A DNA stretch of 64,000 bases from Pontibacter anaerobius (GTDB lineage Bacteria > Bacteroidota > Bacteroidia > Cytophagales > Hymenobacteraceae): the NCBI RefSeq assembly GCF_026241195.1, contig NZ_JAPFQO010000007.1:62001-126000 (forward strand). Direction: 5' to 3'. Below the pieces are notes generated by a model. It ran no database searches and had not been told where the DNA came from. It saw only the letters and a program-made list of their open reading frames with translations. The position numbers were made by a program, and so were the translations under genes. Below, piece by piece: positions 7,475-16,121 of the stretch (its first letter is position 1; the number at the start of each line of letters is the position of its first letter).

Positions 7475-9259
7475 GTGAAATCGTTACGTTACTTAAATAA
7501 ATACCTTCTCAAGTATAAATACAGGCTCCTGCTGGGGCTCGTGTTTACCATCATCTCCAACTTCTTCCAGATACTGCCCGCGCAGGTGGTCAGGCATGCT
7601 TTTAACCTTATTAAAGAGGGGATAAACCTGCACGGCCTGTTTAAGGGCATGGGGCAGCAGGAGGTGGTATACGACATCTTCTCCAGAAGTATACTGGTGT
7701 ATGGCGTTATCATACTTTTAATGGCGCTGCTGCGGGGCGTGTTCCTGTTCTTTGTGCGGCAAACCATCATCGTGATGAGCCGCCTGATAGAGAACGACCT
7801 GAAGAACGAGATTTACGAGCATTACCAGAGCCTGCCGCTCAGCTTTTACCGCCGCAACAACACCGGCGACCTGATGGCCCGCATCTCGGAGGATGTGAGC
7901 CGCGTGCGCATGTATCTGGGGCCGGCTATTATGTATGGCATTAACCTGGTTATACTTTTCCTAATGGTGATCCCCTACATGCTGTCGGTAAACGTGAAGC
8001 TGACACTGTATACGCTGATCCCGCTGCCCATACTTGCCATCAGCATTTACTACGTCAACAACATCATCCAGCGCAAGTCCGATGAGATACAGCGCAGCCT
8101 CTCGGGCATCACCACCTTTGTGCAGGAGGCGTTTTCGGGTATCCGGGTACTGAAGTCTTTTGTGCGCGAGGACGACTCGCATAGCAAGTTTACGGATGCC
8201 AGCAACACCTATAGGGACAAATCGCTGGAGCTGAACTTCGTGAATTCGCTGTTCTTCCCGCTGGTGCTGTTCCTGGTGGGCCTGAGCACGATCATTACCG
8301 TGTACATCGGTGGCCAGGAGGTGATTAACGGAAGTATAACCACCGGTAACATCGCCGAGTTTATCATCTACGTGAACATGCTGACCTGGCCGGTTACCTC
8401 GCTGGGCTGGACGGCCAGCCTGGTGCAGCGCGCCGCCGCCTCGCAGGAGCGCATCAACGAGTTCCTGCACACCCAAAACAACATCGTGTCCCGTAAGAAC
8501 GTCGGCAAGGAGATCATGGGCGATATCCGGTTCGAGAACGTGGACTTTGTGTATCCTGACACGGGAATCCATGCCCTGAAGGGTGTGTCGTTTGACATCA
8601 GGCATGGCGAAACGCTGGCCGTGATCGGCAACACAGGCTCGGGCAAGAGCACCATTGCCAACCTGCTGCCGCGCATGTACGACGCCACCGGCGGCCGCAT
8701 ACTGATTGACGGCGTGGATGTGCGCGATTATAATATCAATAACCTGCGCAGCCAGATAGGCTACGTGCCGCAGGACGTGTTCCTGTTCTCCGACTCCATC
8801 CGCAACAACATAGGGTTTGGTTTGCCAAGTATAACCGAGGAGCAGATGGTGCAGGCTGCCAAAGATGCCGACGTGTATGAGAACATCGAGCGCTTCCCGG
8901 AAGGGTTTAATACCAAGTTGGGCGAGCGCGGCATCACGCTTTCGGGCGGCCAGAAGCAGCGGGTGTCTATCGCCCGGGCATTGGTGCGCGAGCCAAGTAT
9001 ACTTATCCTCGACGATTCACTGTCGGCCGTAGACACCAAAACCGAGAACGCCATACTTAACAGCCTGCGCCGCATCATGCAGAACCGCACCAGCATCATC
9101 ATATCGCACAGGGTATCGTCGGTAAAGCTGGCGGACCGCATACTGGTGCTGGATGATGGCGCGATTGTGCAGCACGGCTCGCACGAGGAGCTGATAAACC
9201 AGGATGGCCTGTACAAACAGCTTTACGAGCGGCAGCTGCAGCAAGAAGAATCAGAATAA
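7475..9259 (+). CDS. ABC exporter half-transporter with degenerate Walker B (heterodimer partner A)
   Basis: A 594-aa half-size ABC exporter: six membrane helices in residues about 15-310, then an ATPase domain. Walker A is GNTGSGKS (about 385-392), the signature is an intact LSGGQ (about 489), and Walker B reads LILDDSLSAVD (about 509-519), with Asp where the catalytic Glu normally sits. That substitution marks the non-catalytic site of heterodimeric exporters of the BmrC/BmrD (YheI/YheH) type. The protein at 11035-12804 has the complementary defect. Start: a GTG directly followed by AAATCG. The substrate is unknown; drugs or lipids are typical for the family. Confidence 0.88.
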   Translation: MKSLRYLNKYLLKYKYRLLLGLVFTIISNFFQILPAQVVRHAFNLIKEGINLHGLFKGMGQQEVVYDIFSRSILVYGVIILLMALLRGVFLFFVRQTIIVMSRLIENDLKNEIYEHYQSLPLSFYRRNNTGDLMARISEDVSRVRMYLGPAIMYGINLVILFLMVIPYMLSVNVKLTLYTLIPLPILAISIYYVNNIIQRKSDEIQRSLSGITTFVQEAFSGIRVLKSFVREDDSHSKFTDASNTYRDKSLELNFVNSLFFPLVLFLVGLSTIITVYIGGQEVINGSITTGNIAEFIIYVNMLTWPVTSLGWTASLVQRAAASQERINEFLHTQNNIVSRKNVGKEIMGDIRFENVDFVYPDTGIHALKGVSFDIRHGETLAVIGNTGSGKSTIANLLPRMYDATGGRILIDGVDVRDYNINNLRSQIGYVPQDVFLFSDSIRNNIGFGLPSITEEQMVQAAKDADVYENIERFPEGFNTKLGERGITLSGGQKQRVSIARALVREPSILILDDSLSAVDTKTENAILNSLRRIMQNRTSIIISHRVSSVKLADRILVLDDGAIVQHGSHEELINQDGLYKQLYERQLQQEESE

Positions 9260-9395
9260 ATTTACCGATTTCCAGATACCTTTAGCCATTTCTGTGGTTC
9301 CGAAAGCAGGTTGCGGGATTTTTTTAGTGCGAAATCTGTTATGCTTACGTATAGCAAATTTACGATCACTTTTGTACCCCCTAAACTTTCTGCAT

Positions 9396-9806
9396 ATGGC
9401 TATCGACTTACAGCAAATAGGTAAACGCTTCAGGTTTTACACCAATCTGAAAGAACTGGAAATGGAAGACCTAAAATCTATAACCGGCAGCGACGAAGAA
9501 ACCCTGAGCAACATTATACACGGCCGCAACATTGTGCTGGATGAGCTGGTGGCTATTGTGAAGAACTTCTGCGACCTGAACCCGCAGTGGCTTATTTACG
9601 GCGAGGGCAGCATGTTCAGACCAATGGATGAGGATGGCCATTGCCAGGAGAATCACAAAGGCCTGCTGAAAAAAGACAAGGCTGCTTACCTGAAACAGAT
9701 GCAGGATATGCTGATAGAGCTGGATGCCGCCGAGGTGGCGAAAGGCCATAAACCAGACATAGATGCCTTAAAGGCAAAGTTAGACCAAATGAAGGCGGCG
9801 CAATAA
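9396..9806 (+). CDS. XRE-like helix-turn-helix protein
   Basis: A 136-aa protein beginning MAIDLQQIGKRF. A longer frame runs back into the ABC gene, but ATG 9396 fits better: the residues before it look like translated non-coding DNA. Residues about 5-70 resemble a Cro/C1-type HTH ('LSNIIHGRNIVLDELVAIV', then 'NPQWLIYGEGSMF', close to the 'NxxWLLxGEGxMF' ending of XRE domains). The C-terminal half is lysine-rich and helical. Probably a DNA-binding regulator; its target is unknown. It lies downstream of the ABC gene and converges with tetR. Confidence 0.7.
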   Translation: MAIDLQQIGKRFRFYTNLKELEMEDLKSITGSDEETLSNIIHGRNIVLDELVAIVKNFCDLNPQWLIYGEGSMFRPMDEDGHCQENHKGLLKKDKAAYLKQMQDMLIELDAAEVAKGHKPDIDALKAKLDQMKAAQ

Positions 9807-9819
9807 GCGCCGTTTTTTT
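9796..9819 (+). terminator. Terminator overlapping the HTH gene stop codon
   Basis: CGGCGC (9796-9801), loop AATAA (9802-9806, containing the TAA stop), GCGCCG (9807-9812), then seven T. The T-run reaches into the tetR stop codon on the other strand. Confidence 0.85.
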
Positions 9820-10429
9820 ATGCCTTCGCCGCAATCCCATTAAGTATAAGGTTGATAGTATAGAGCACATCCCGCTCGATTTTCTCAAAATCAATGGAGG
9901 GAAGCTTGTGGAAATCGGCGCGCTGGAACTCCTCGAACTGGATCAGGTCTTTGACCACCATCATGGAGTAGCCCACCCGCTCGGCCTCGCAGGGGATGAA
10001 CACGCCCTTGGCAATCCCCTCCTTTATCACTGTGGCGTAGTAGTTCGTCTCCTTGCCCCGCGACTCCCGGAACAGCTCCTGGAACATGGCCCGCGTCTCG
10101 ATAAGTACCTTAATGGAGATGGTATGCTCCGAAACGATTTCCTGGTAGTAGCGCAGCGAGGACTGGATGTATAACAGCAGGCGCTTGTGCGGGTTGGGCT
10201 CGTGCTCGGCCAGCTGCTTGATGTGCGAGAGCCTGGCCCTCCACTCCTGCGAGAAGGCCTCGATGTAGAGCAGCTCCTTGCTTTTGTAGTAGTAGTACAG
10301 CGAGGGCTTTTTCATCCCAATGGCCGCGGCAATATCGTCGAGAGTGGCTTTGCTGTAGCCCAACCTGCCGAACACGCTTTTCGCTGCCTCTAAGATCAGC
10401 TCTTTTTTAGCCTCTGCTTTCTTGCCCAA
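9818..10429 (-). CDS. TetR/AcrR family transcriptional regulator
   Basis: A 203-aa TetR-type repressor. The N-terminal HTH occupies about residues 10-56 with the classic 'KATLDDIAAAIGMKKPSLYYYYKSKELLY'; the rest is the helical ligand-binding and dimerisation domain. It lies 90 bp downstream of the GyrI-like gene in the same direction. Local regulators of this family often control neighbouring efflux genes, so control of the flanking ABC exporter is a reasonable inference. AT-rich repeats and a perfect palindrome lie just before it. Confidence 0.9.
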   Translation of the reverse strand: MGKKAEAKKELILEAAKSVFGRLGYSKATLDDIAAAIGMKKPSLYYYYKSKELLYIEAFSQEWRARLSHIKQLAEHEPNPHKRLLLYIQSSLRYYQEIVSEHTISIKVLIETRAMFQELFRESRGKETNYYATVIKEGIAKGVFIPCEAERVGYSMMVVKDLIQFEEFQRADFHKLPSIDFEKIERDVLYTINLILNGIAAKA

Positions 10430-10519
10430 AGTATAAATGCTGTGGTTATGAGAAGTTGATGAAGTATAAATCCTCTCTTCCCAAAGATATAGTATAAATC
10501 TATACTTGCAAGTATACTT
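10430..10519 (-). promoter_or_regulatory. Candidate tetR control region with 16-bp palindrome
   Basis: The 90-bp gap holds AGTATAAAT three times (near 10433, 10464 and 10491) and the perfect palindrome TATACTTGCAAGTATA at 10501-10516, next to the stop codon of the GyrI-like gene. It may be an operator. The same heptamer is frequent in the whole window, so chance assembly from that motif is the alternative. Confidence 0.4.
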
Positions 10520-11038
10520 CTACTCCTTTACCGGCACTTCCAGCACGCCTTTATCGTCCTCCGGGAACCACTCCACGTAGAACTCCTCCAGCTTTAGCTT
10601 TTCCTCCTTGGCATAGTCGAACACGGCGGCATAAAGTTTTTTGGGCAGCAGGGCTATACTTGCGGTTGCCTCGGCACGAACCACCTGGCGGCCACCCGGC
10701 ACCGTGCGCAAGGTATAACCAGCCGGCAGTTTAGCCGTGGAGTCCGGAATGATGATGCCGATGAAAGCCCGGATGCTGTCGCCGCTCTTGTCCGGGTCGT
10801 TGTAGTAGATATTGGCCGGGTGCCCCTGCAGCGCTTTGTCCTGCAGCACCTCCGATACCCGCTGGAAGGCCTGCCCCATGGCTTCATCCTCCACAGAGCC
10901 CTCGAACGGCTGGCCGGCCACATACATAGTTTCGGAAGTGGTAAGGGTAACATCGGGGGCTGCAAAACCTCCCAGGTAAGTATAAAACACCAGCAAGACA
11001 ATGGCAAAGCCTGCCACTACGTAGAATAGTTTTTTCAT
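10520..11038 (-). CDS. Membrane-anchored GyrI-like domain protein
   Basis: A 172-aa protein with one N-terminal membrane segment (about 4-24) followed by a GyrI-like small-molecule-binding fold. Support is the pattern of the segment near 'YNDPDKSGDSIRAFIGIIIPD', 'PAGYTLRTVPGGRQVVRAEATA' and a 'VEWFPED' ending, as in SOUL/GyrI-like proteins such as TEX264. GyrI-like domains bind diverse hydrophobic ligands, as in BmrR. Its ATG overlaps the stop of the ABC exporter by 4 nt (ATGA), implying coupled translation and a link to transport. No catalytic residues are expected. Confidence 0.72.
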   Translation of the reverse strand: MKKLFYVVAGFAIVLLVFYTYLGGFAAPDVTLTTSETMYVAGQPFEGSVEDEAMGQAFQRVSEVLQDKALQGHPANIYYNDPDKSGDSIRAFIGIIIPDSTAKLPAGYTLRTVPGGRQVVRAEATASIALLPKKLYAAVFDYAKEEKLKLEEFYVEWFPEDDKGVLEVPVKE

Positions 11039-12804
11039 TGGTCGATCATGTTCTTGTACTGCATCTGGTACAGCTGCGCGTAGTAGCCGTTTTTCTCCAG
11101 CAATTCTTCGTGGTTGCCCATCTCCTTCAGCTCGCCGCGGTCCAGCACAATAATTTTATCCGCTTTTTGGATGGTGCTGAGGCGGTGCGCGATAACGATG
11201 GAGGTGCGGCCGTGCATAAGCTGGTCTATGGCGTACTGTATCAGTTCCTCGGTTTCGGAGTCTACGCTGGAGGTGGCCTCGTCCAGGATGATGATTTCGG
11301 GGTTGTAGACCATCGCCCGCACAAACGAGATGAGCTGGCGCTGGCCCACCGATAGCGTGGCCCCGCGCTCCATTACCTGGTAGTGCAGCCCTCCCGGCAA
11401 CCGCTCAATGAACTTGCGGGCGCCCACCAGGTCGGCGGCGTGCCACATCTGCTCCTCGGTGATGGCCTTGTTGCCCAGGCTGATGTTGTCGGCGATGGTG
11501 CCCGAGAACAGGAACACGTCCTGCAGCACCACGCCGATGTGGTGGCGCAGGACGCTCAGGTCGTACTCCTGCAGGTCGTGGCCATCCACCACAATATGCC
11601 CTTTGTTGATCTCGTAGAAGCGGTTTAGCAGGTTGATAACGGAGGTCTTTCCGGCACCGGTGGCACCCACAAAAGCCACCGTCTCGCCGGCCTTCACCTC
11701 AAAAGACAGGTCGCGCAGCACCCAGTCTTCCTCTTTGTAGGCAAACCACACGTTCTCGAAGCGCACGTTGCCTTTTATCTTCTCCGGGGCGTAGCTGCCG
11801 TTGTCCGGGATCATCTCCTTGCTATCGAGCAGGCGCATGAGGCGCTCGGTGCTCACCACGCCCAACTGCAGCGTGTTAAAGCGGTCGGCGATCATGCGGA
11901 TCGGGCGGAAGAACATCTGGATGTAAAGTATAAACGCCATCAGCGTGCCCAGTGTGATGTCATTCTCAATCACCCCGTAGGCGCCGTACCACACCAGCAG
12001 GCCCAGGCCCGCCGCCCCGATGATCTCGGCCACCGGGAAGTAGACGCTGTAGTACAGAACCGAGCGGATGTTGGCGCGTGTATGCTCTTTGTTGATCTCC
12101 TTGAACTTCGCCATCTCGCGCTCCTCGTTGTTGAAGATCTGCACGATGCTCATGCCGGTGATGTGCTCCTGCACAAAAGAGTTGAGCCGCGCCACCGCCG
12201 TACGCACCTCCTGGAAGGTGTTCTTTATCTTCTCCTTGAAAATATAGGTGCTGATGAGCATGAGCGGGAACGTGGAAAGACTCACCAGGGCCAGCTCCCA
12301 GTCGATGTAGAACATGAAGCCGAGGATGAACACCAGCTGCAGGATATCGCCGATCATGGCGGCCAGGCCCTCGCTGAACACGTCGGAGAGCGTCTCCACG
12401 TCTGACACGTTGCGGGTTACGAGCGTGCCGATGGGCGTGCGGTCGAAGAACTTGAGACGCAGGTCCAGGATGTGACGATAGAGCTTGATGCGGATGTCGC
12501 GGACCACGTGCTGGCCCAGCCAACCGGCGAAGTAGGTATGGAGATACTGCACGATGGCATGCACCACCAGCAGCACGCCCAAGATCACGAACATGCGGTT
12601 CAGGCCTTCCCAGTCGTTGTTCAGAATCTCGTGGTCTACGGTGTACTGGATGAGGAACGGCCGCACGGCGGCCAGCACGGCCGAGGAAAAGGTCAGGAAC
12701 ACGATAAAGTAGAACGTCCTGATGTAGGGCTTCACAAAGGTGAAAAGCCGCTTCAGCACGTCTGAGTCGAATACTTTGCCGCTTTGTTTAGGTGTATCTT
12801 CCAA
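11035..12804 (-). CDS. ABC exporter half-transporter with degenerate signature (heterodimer partner B)
   Basis: A 589-aa half-size ABC exporter with a six-helix domain (about 25-320) and an ATPase domain. Walker A is GATGAGKT (about 376), Walker B is an intact IIILDEATSSVD (about 505), but the signature motif reads LSVGQ instead of LSGGQ (about 485). With the partner at 7475 (intact signature, Asp in Walker B) this yields one active and one degenerate nucleotide site, as in BmrCD or TM287/288. The two genes are 1.8 kb apart on opposite strands, which is unusual for partners. It is followed by a translationally coupled GyrI-like gene. Confidence 0.88.
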   Translation of the reverse strand: MEDTPKQSGKVFDSDVLKRLFTFVKPYIRTFYFIVFLTFSSAVLAAVRPFLIQYTVDHEILNNDWEGLNRMFVILGVLLVVHAIVQYLHTYFAGWLGQHVVRDIRIKLYRHILDLRLKFFDRTPIGTLVTRNVSDVETLSDVFSEGLAAMIGDILQLVFILGFMFYIDWELALVSLSTFPLMLISTYIFKEKIKNTFQEVRTAVARLNSFVQEHITGMSIVQIFNNEEREMAKFKEINKEHTRANIRSVLYYSVYFPVAEIIGAAGLGLLVWYGAYGVIENDITLGTLMAFILYIQMFFRPIRMIADRFNTLQLGVVSTERLMRLLDSKEMIPDNGSYAPEKIKGNVRFENVWFAYKEEDWVLRDLSFEVKAGETVAFVGATGAGKTSVINLLNRFYEINKGHIVVDGHDLQEYDLSVLRHHIGVVLQDVFLFSGTIADNISLGNKAITEEQMWHAADLVGARKFIERLPGGLHYQVMERGATLSVGQRQLISFVRAMVYNPEIIILDEATSSVDSETEELIQYAIDQLMHGRTSIVIAHRLSTIQKADKIIVLDRGELKEMGNHEELLEKNGYYAQLYQMQYKNMIDQ

Positions 12805-12879
12805 AAGTATGCTTCTGCTTTAAGTATGGTTAGGGCTGTCTCCTCTTTACGAGCGCTACTGTTTAACCGATTGTAAAGT

Positions 12880-13490
12880 TAATGGTTTTGGATCAGGATT
12901 CAGGGATGCGTATGATTTATACTTTGATTACGGCTTCCTAGAGTATACTTTGGCTGTACTTGTTAGCTGCTGTTTCTCCCTTCTGGCGCAAGTCTCCTGA
13001 CTTGTGCCTTACAATGATGTTGAGTTTGTAACTCAACTGTAGCCATACTTTATACCTGTCAATTTATACTTTAGCCGCTGCTTCCTGCAAATTGACACAA
13101 GTTATCCTACCGCTGTTCCGAACATCCTTGTCCGGGACCTCTCTGCCGCGGACTTCCAAATCCGCATACTTATACTTTTATAGCCGCTGCTTTCTTTAGC
13201 TTGAAGCAAGCTATACCTTCTAGCTACCGTTTATCCTCAGTCTTACAAACCTATCGTTTCATCTCCGGCTTTGGCTCCCTCACGACCGGGAAGCCTCGTC
13301 TTCGGGCATCGCGCGGTGTACATTTCCTTTGCTCCTGCGTCGCAATGCCTCACTGCGTTCGTCACCGGAAATCTACAAGGCGCTCAACCCAAAGACTGGG
13401 ATTGGTTTCGATAGCCACCGCTGACGGAGCTTCGGCAGAACTCCCCTCCTTGGCCAAGGAGGGGCCAGGGGTGGTTGGACCCAGCGGCAG
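12880..13490 (+). repeat. Intergenic modular repeat, copy A
   Basis: The whole gap between the ABC gene and the PLP enzyme holds no credible gene. It carries, in order, a leader (12891-12972), hairpin CAAGTC/GACTTG (12989-13004), hairpin GTTGAGTT/AACTCAAC (13019-13037), a degenerate GTTCCGGACA hairpin (about 13115-13137), GCGGA/TCCGC (13148-13165), a 'GCCGCTGCTTTCTTTA' module, a 'CTAGCTACCG...CTTACAAACCTA' module, GC-rich segments, and a 22-bp perfect palindrome with CCCCTCCTT arms at 13443-13464. The same modules occur at five other places. Open frames here are conserved only as far as the DNA repeat is. Confidence 0.85.
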
Positions 13491-13491
13491 T

Positions 13492-13533
13492 CAAAAACAA
13501 AAAAGGCCGGGACTGTAGCAGCCCCGGCCTTTT
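13492..13533 (-). terminator. Terminator of the PLP-dependent enzyme gene
   Basis: AAAAGGCCGGG (13501-13511) pairs with CCCGGCCTTTT (13523-13533). The A-rich stretch at 13493-13504 gives a U-run on the minus strand. Confidence 0.88.
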
Positions 13534-13557
13534 CCATACTTGCAGTAAAGTTATACT

Positions 13558-14865
13558 TTATACTTCGGCTTCTACGGCTATGGCTACTTTAGCCAGCGCC
13601 TGCTCAATGTCCGAGATGATGTCCTCCGGGTGCTCCACGCCTACCGAGATGCGCACCATCCCCTCTCCGATGCCCATTTTGGCGCGATCCGCCAGGCAGA
13701 TATCCGAGTGCGTCATAGAGGCTGGGTGCTCGGCCAGCGACTCAGTGCCGCCTAAACTTACCGCCAGTTTGATGAGGCGAAGGCTGTTCAGGAACTTGAA
13801 GGCCTCTTTCTCGCCACCTTTCAGGTCGAACGAGATCATGGAGCCGGCGGCGGTGCACTGCTTCTCGTAAATAGCCTGCTGGCGCGGGTTGTCCTGCAGG
13901 TCCCCGAGGTAGTAAATTTTCTCTACTTTCGGGTGCTGCTTCAGGTAACTGGCCACTACCTCCGCGCCGCGCGACTGGGCCTCCATGCGTATTTTCAGTG
14001 TCTCCAGGCTGCGCATCAGCATCCAGCCCGTCCACGGGCTTGCCATGGAGCCAGCAAAGGTGCGCATGCCCTTCACCTGCTTCATCAGCTCGGAAGAACC
14101 GGCACAGGCTCCGGCAATCAGGTCGGAGTGGCCGCCGATGTACTTGGTGGCAGAGTATAGCACCAGGTCAGCACCGTGCTTGAGCGGGTGCGAGAACACC
14201 GGCCCCAGGAACGTGTTATCCACGGCCACCACCACTTTTTTATCGGCAGTAGAATGCTTTCTGGCCAGCGCCACACACTCCTCGATATCTACCAGGTGGT
14301 TCGTTGGGTTGGCAGGCGTCTCCACATATACCATCGCCAGTTTATCGGCCGCGCCGGATTCTTCCAGCAGCTGCGCGATCTCCTCTCCAGTGGCACAAGC
14401 TTGGAAACCTATACTTTGGATGCCGAACTTCGGCAATATGTTCTTGATGTAATAATCGGAGCCGCCGTAAATAGGCTCACTGTGCAGGATCACGTCGCCG
14501 GGCTTTAGCAGGGCCAGCAGCGTGGTGCTGATGGCGGCCATCCCGCTGGCAAACACTGCCGCTTCCTCGGCACCGTCCCAGAAGCGGAGGCGGTTCTCCA
14601 GTATCTCCAGGTCGGGGTTGTTGAGGCGGCTGTAGATCAGGCCCAGCTGCTCTTCGGCGTTCTTCTCGCGCAGACCGTAAGCCAGCTCAAAAAAAGCCTT
14701 GCCCTCTTCGGCACTCTTAAAAACAAAGGTGGATGTCTGGTAAATGGGTGCTTTCACGGCCATCTCTGACCACTCAGGATTGTATCCGTAGCTCATCATC
14801 AAGCTTTCCGGCCGCACGTGCTTTCCGTTCAGATGCGGGCCCAGATGGTCCTCTTCTAGTTGCAT
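13558..14865 (-). CDS. Cystathionine gamma-synthase family PLP enzyme
   Basis: A 435-aa enzyme of the Cys/Met metabolism PLP family. Seen: 'VKAPIYQTSTFVF' near the N terminus, 'FASGMAAISTTLLALLKPGD' (cofactor phosphate site), 'YVETPANPTN', 'VAVDNTFLGPVFSHPLKHGADLVLYSATKYIGGHSD' region with the Schiff-base lysine in SATKY, and 'VSLGGTESLAEHPASMTHS' typical of the C terminus. Possible reactions are gamma-synthase, gamma-lyase (methionine) or beta-lyase; the sequence alone does not decide. It is somewhat longer than usual (about 390-400) because of an N-terminal extension. Transcribed alone, ending in a strong terminator. Confidence 0.88.
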   Translation of the reverse strand: MQLEEDHLGPHLNGKHVRPESLMMSYGYNPEWSEMAVKAPIYQTSTFVFKSAEEGKAFFELAYGLREKNAEEQLGLIYSRLNNPDLEILENRLRFWDGAEEAAVFASGMAAISTTLLALLKPGDVILHSEPIYGGSDYYIKNILPKFGIQSIGFQACATGEEIAQLLEESGAADKLAMVYVETPANPTNHLVDIEECVALARKHSTADKKVVVAVDNTFLGPVFSHPLKHGADLVLYSATKYIGGHSDLIAGACAGSSELMKQVKGMRTFAGSMASPWTGWMLMRSLETLKIRMEAQSRGAEVVASYLKQHPKVEKIYYLGDLQDNPRQQAIYEKQCTAAGSMISFDLKGGEKEAFKFLNSLRLIKLAVSLGGTESLAEHPASMTHSDICLADRAKMGIGEGMVRISVGVEHPEDIISDIEQALAKVAIAVEAEV

Positions 14866-14893
14866 AAGGTTAGTTTTTTGGGTTATAGGTTGA

Positions 14894-15643
14894 TTAGTTT
14901 TGTATAAATAGTTCAGGTGGATACGCTACTTTGGCCAGGAACAAGCCTTCCGATGGGGCCGCCCCGCTGGATTTGCTCCTATCCTGGCTGGCCACGATCT
15001 GCTCAAACTGCTGCACCGTCAGCTTGCCACGGCCCACATCCACCAGCGTGCCCACCACCAGCCGCACCATACCTCTCAGGAAACGGTTGGCCCGGATGGT
15101 AAATTGTAGCTCCTCACCCTCTTGCCTCCATACCGCCTCATACATGTTGCAACGGTAGTGCTTGGTGTCGCCTTTTACTTTGCTGAAGGTAGTAAAATCC
15201 TCATACTTTAACAGTATGGCTGCGGCTTCATTCATTTTCTCCACATCCAGAGGGCGGTTGTGGTACCAGGCATGGTAGCGCTTAAAAGGATTTTTGCGAA
15301 GCGTGACGTGGTAATGGTAAGTGCGTGCGAAGGCATCGTAACGGGCATGCGCCTCGGGCTGCATCGGGTACAAGCTAACAGCGGAAATATCTTCCGGAAG
15401 TATGCGGTTGAGACGATAGATAACATGCTGCGGGTCCAACTCCTGCTGCGCGTTAAAGTGCACAAATTGCTGGCTGGCGTGCACACCTGTGTCGGTGCGC
15501 CCGCTGCCCGTGGTGGCAATCGGTTCGCGCAGCACCTTGCTCAGGCTATCTTCCAGCACCTCCTGCACCGACAGGGCGTTTGGCTGCACCTGCCACCCAT
15601 GAAACCGGGTTCCGTCGTAAGCTATCTCTAAAAAATACCTCAT
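14894..15643 (-). CDS. truA: tRNA pseudouridine(38-40) synthase TruA
   Basis: Converts uridines 38-40 of the tRNA anticodon arm to pseudouridine. The 249-aa protein has normal length. Start MRYFLEIAYDG at 15643 is preferred over a frame start at 15670 because the family begins exactly there. The catalytic Asp51 lies in 'GSGRTDTGVHA', and 'FLRGMVRLVVGTLVDVGRGK' is the conserved C-terminal segment. It lies 28 bp upstream of the PLP enzyme in the same direction, so the two may share a transcript. Confidence 0.95.
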   Translation of the reverse strand: MRYFLEIAYDGTRFHGWQVQPNALSVQEVLEDSLSKVLREPIATTGSGRTDTGVHASQQFVHFNAQQELDPQHVIYRLNRILPEDISAVSLYPMQPEAHARYDAFARTYHYHVTLRKNPFKRYHAWYHNRPLDVEKMNEAAAILLKYEDFTTFSKVKGDTKHYRCNMYEAVWRQEGEELQFTIRANRFLRGMVRLVVGTLVDVGRGKLTVQQFEQIVASQDRSKSSGAAPSEGLFLAKVAYPPELFIQN

Positions 15644-15654
15644 ATACAAAGGTA

Positions 15655-15693
15655 TAAAAAATCCCCGCACAAGCTTTGCGCATGTGCGGGGAT
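15655..15693 (-). terminator. Terminator after the charged secreted protein gene
   Basis: ATCCCCGCACA (15661-15671) pairs with TGTGCGGGGAT (15683-15693), 11 bp; A-run at 15655-15661 gives U's on the minus strand. Confidence 0.85.
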
Positions 15694-15719
15694 AAGGGTG
15701 TGTGTAAAAAAGTTAGGTA

Positions 15720-16121
15720 TTACTGATTCTGAGTCTGGGTTCGTTCCCGGATTATATCGCCAATCGTGCGCCCGCTATTGTCGCGGCCTCGGTCATCTCC
15801 CCTACGGCGCTGCTCCTCACGGCTTCTCTCCCAGCGCTCGTCATCTCTTCTTCTATCCTCGTCCCTTCTTCTGTCTTCGTCACGGCGTCTGCTCCAGATA
15901 TCGTCATCATCATGATCCGCGTCTTTGTGGCGCTTCTTATATTCTTTCTCGTACTCTTTCTCCCGCTTCCATTCGGCGTGGGCACGGTGCTTCTTCTCTA
16001 CAAAGGATGGTTTGCCTTTGGCTTTCCCTTTTCCGTTGCCATTACCGTGGCTATCAGCCAGTGCGGCCTGCCCGGCAAATACAGAAGATAGTATAAAGGC
16101 GATTGCTAGTAACTTTTTCAT
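15720..16121 (-). CDS. Small secreted highly charged protein of unknown function
   Basis: A 133-aa protein with a clear signal peptide (about 1-22, cut after ALA). The mature part is extremely charged: a G/N/K-rich start, a basic stretch ('KKHRAHAEWKREKEYEKEYKKRHK'-like, about 40-65), a DHDDDD patch, and then tandem copies of DEDRRR. The C terminus ends QTQNQ. I do not recognise a family. The base composition of the repeats follows the protein repeat. Monocistronic, bounded by two terminators. It could bind metals, nucleic acid or polysaccharide; none of this can be shown here. Confidence 0.7.
   Translation of the reverse strand: MKKLLAIAFILSSVFAGQAALADSHGNGNGKGKAKGKPSFVEKKHRAHAEWKREKEYEKEYKKRHKDADHDDDDIWSRRRDEDRRRDEDRRRDDERWERSREEQRRRGDDRGRDNSGRTIGDIIRERTQTQNQ

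Noticed and set aside
13201-13518. 105-aa frame in repeat copy A
   Set aside because: No counterpart with the same frame in the other copies; lacks a ribosome-binding site.
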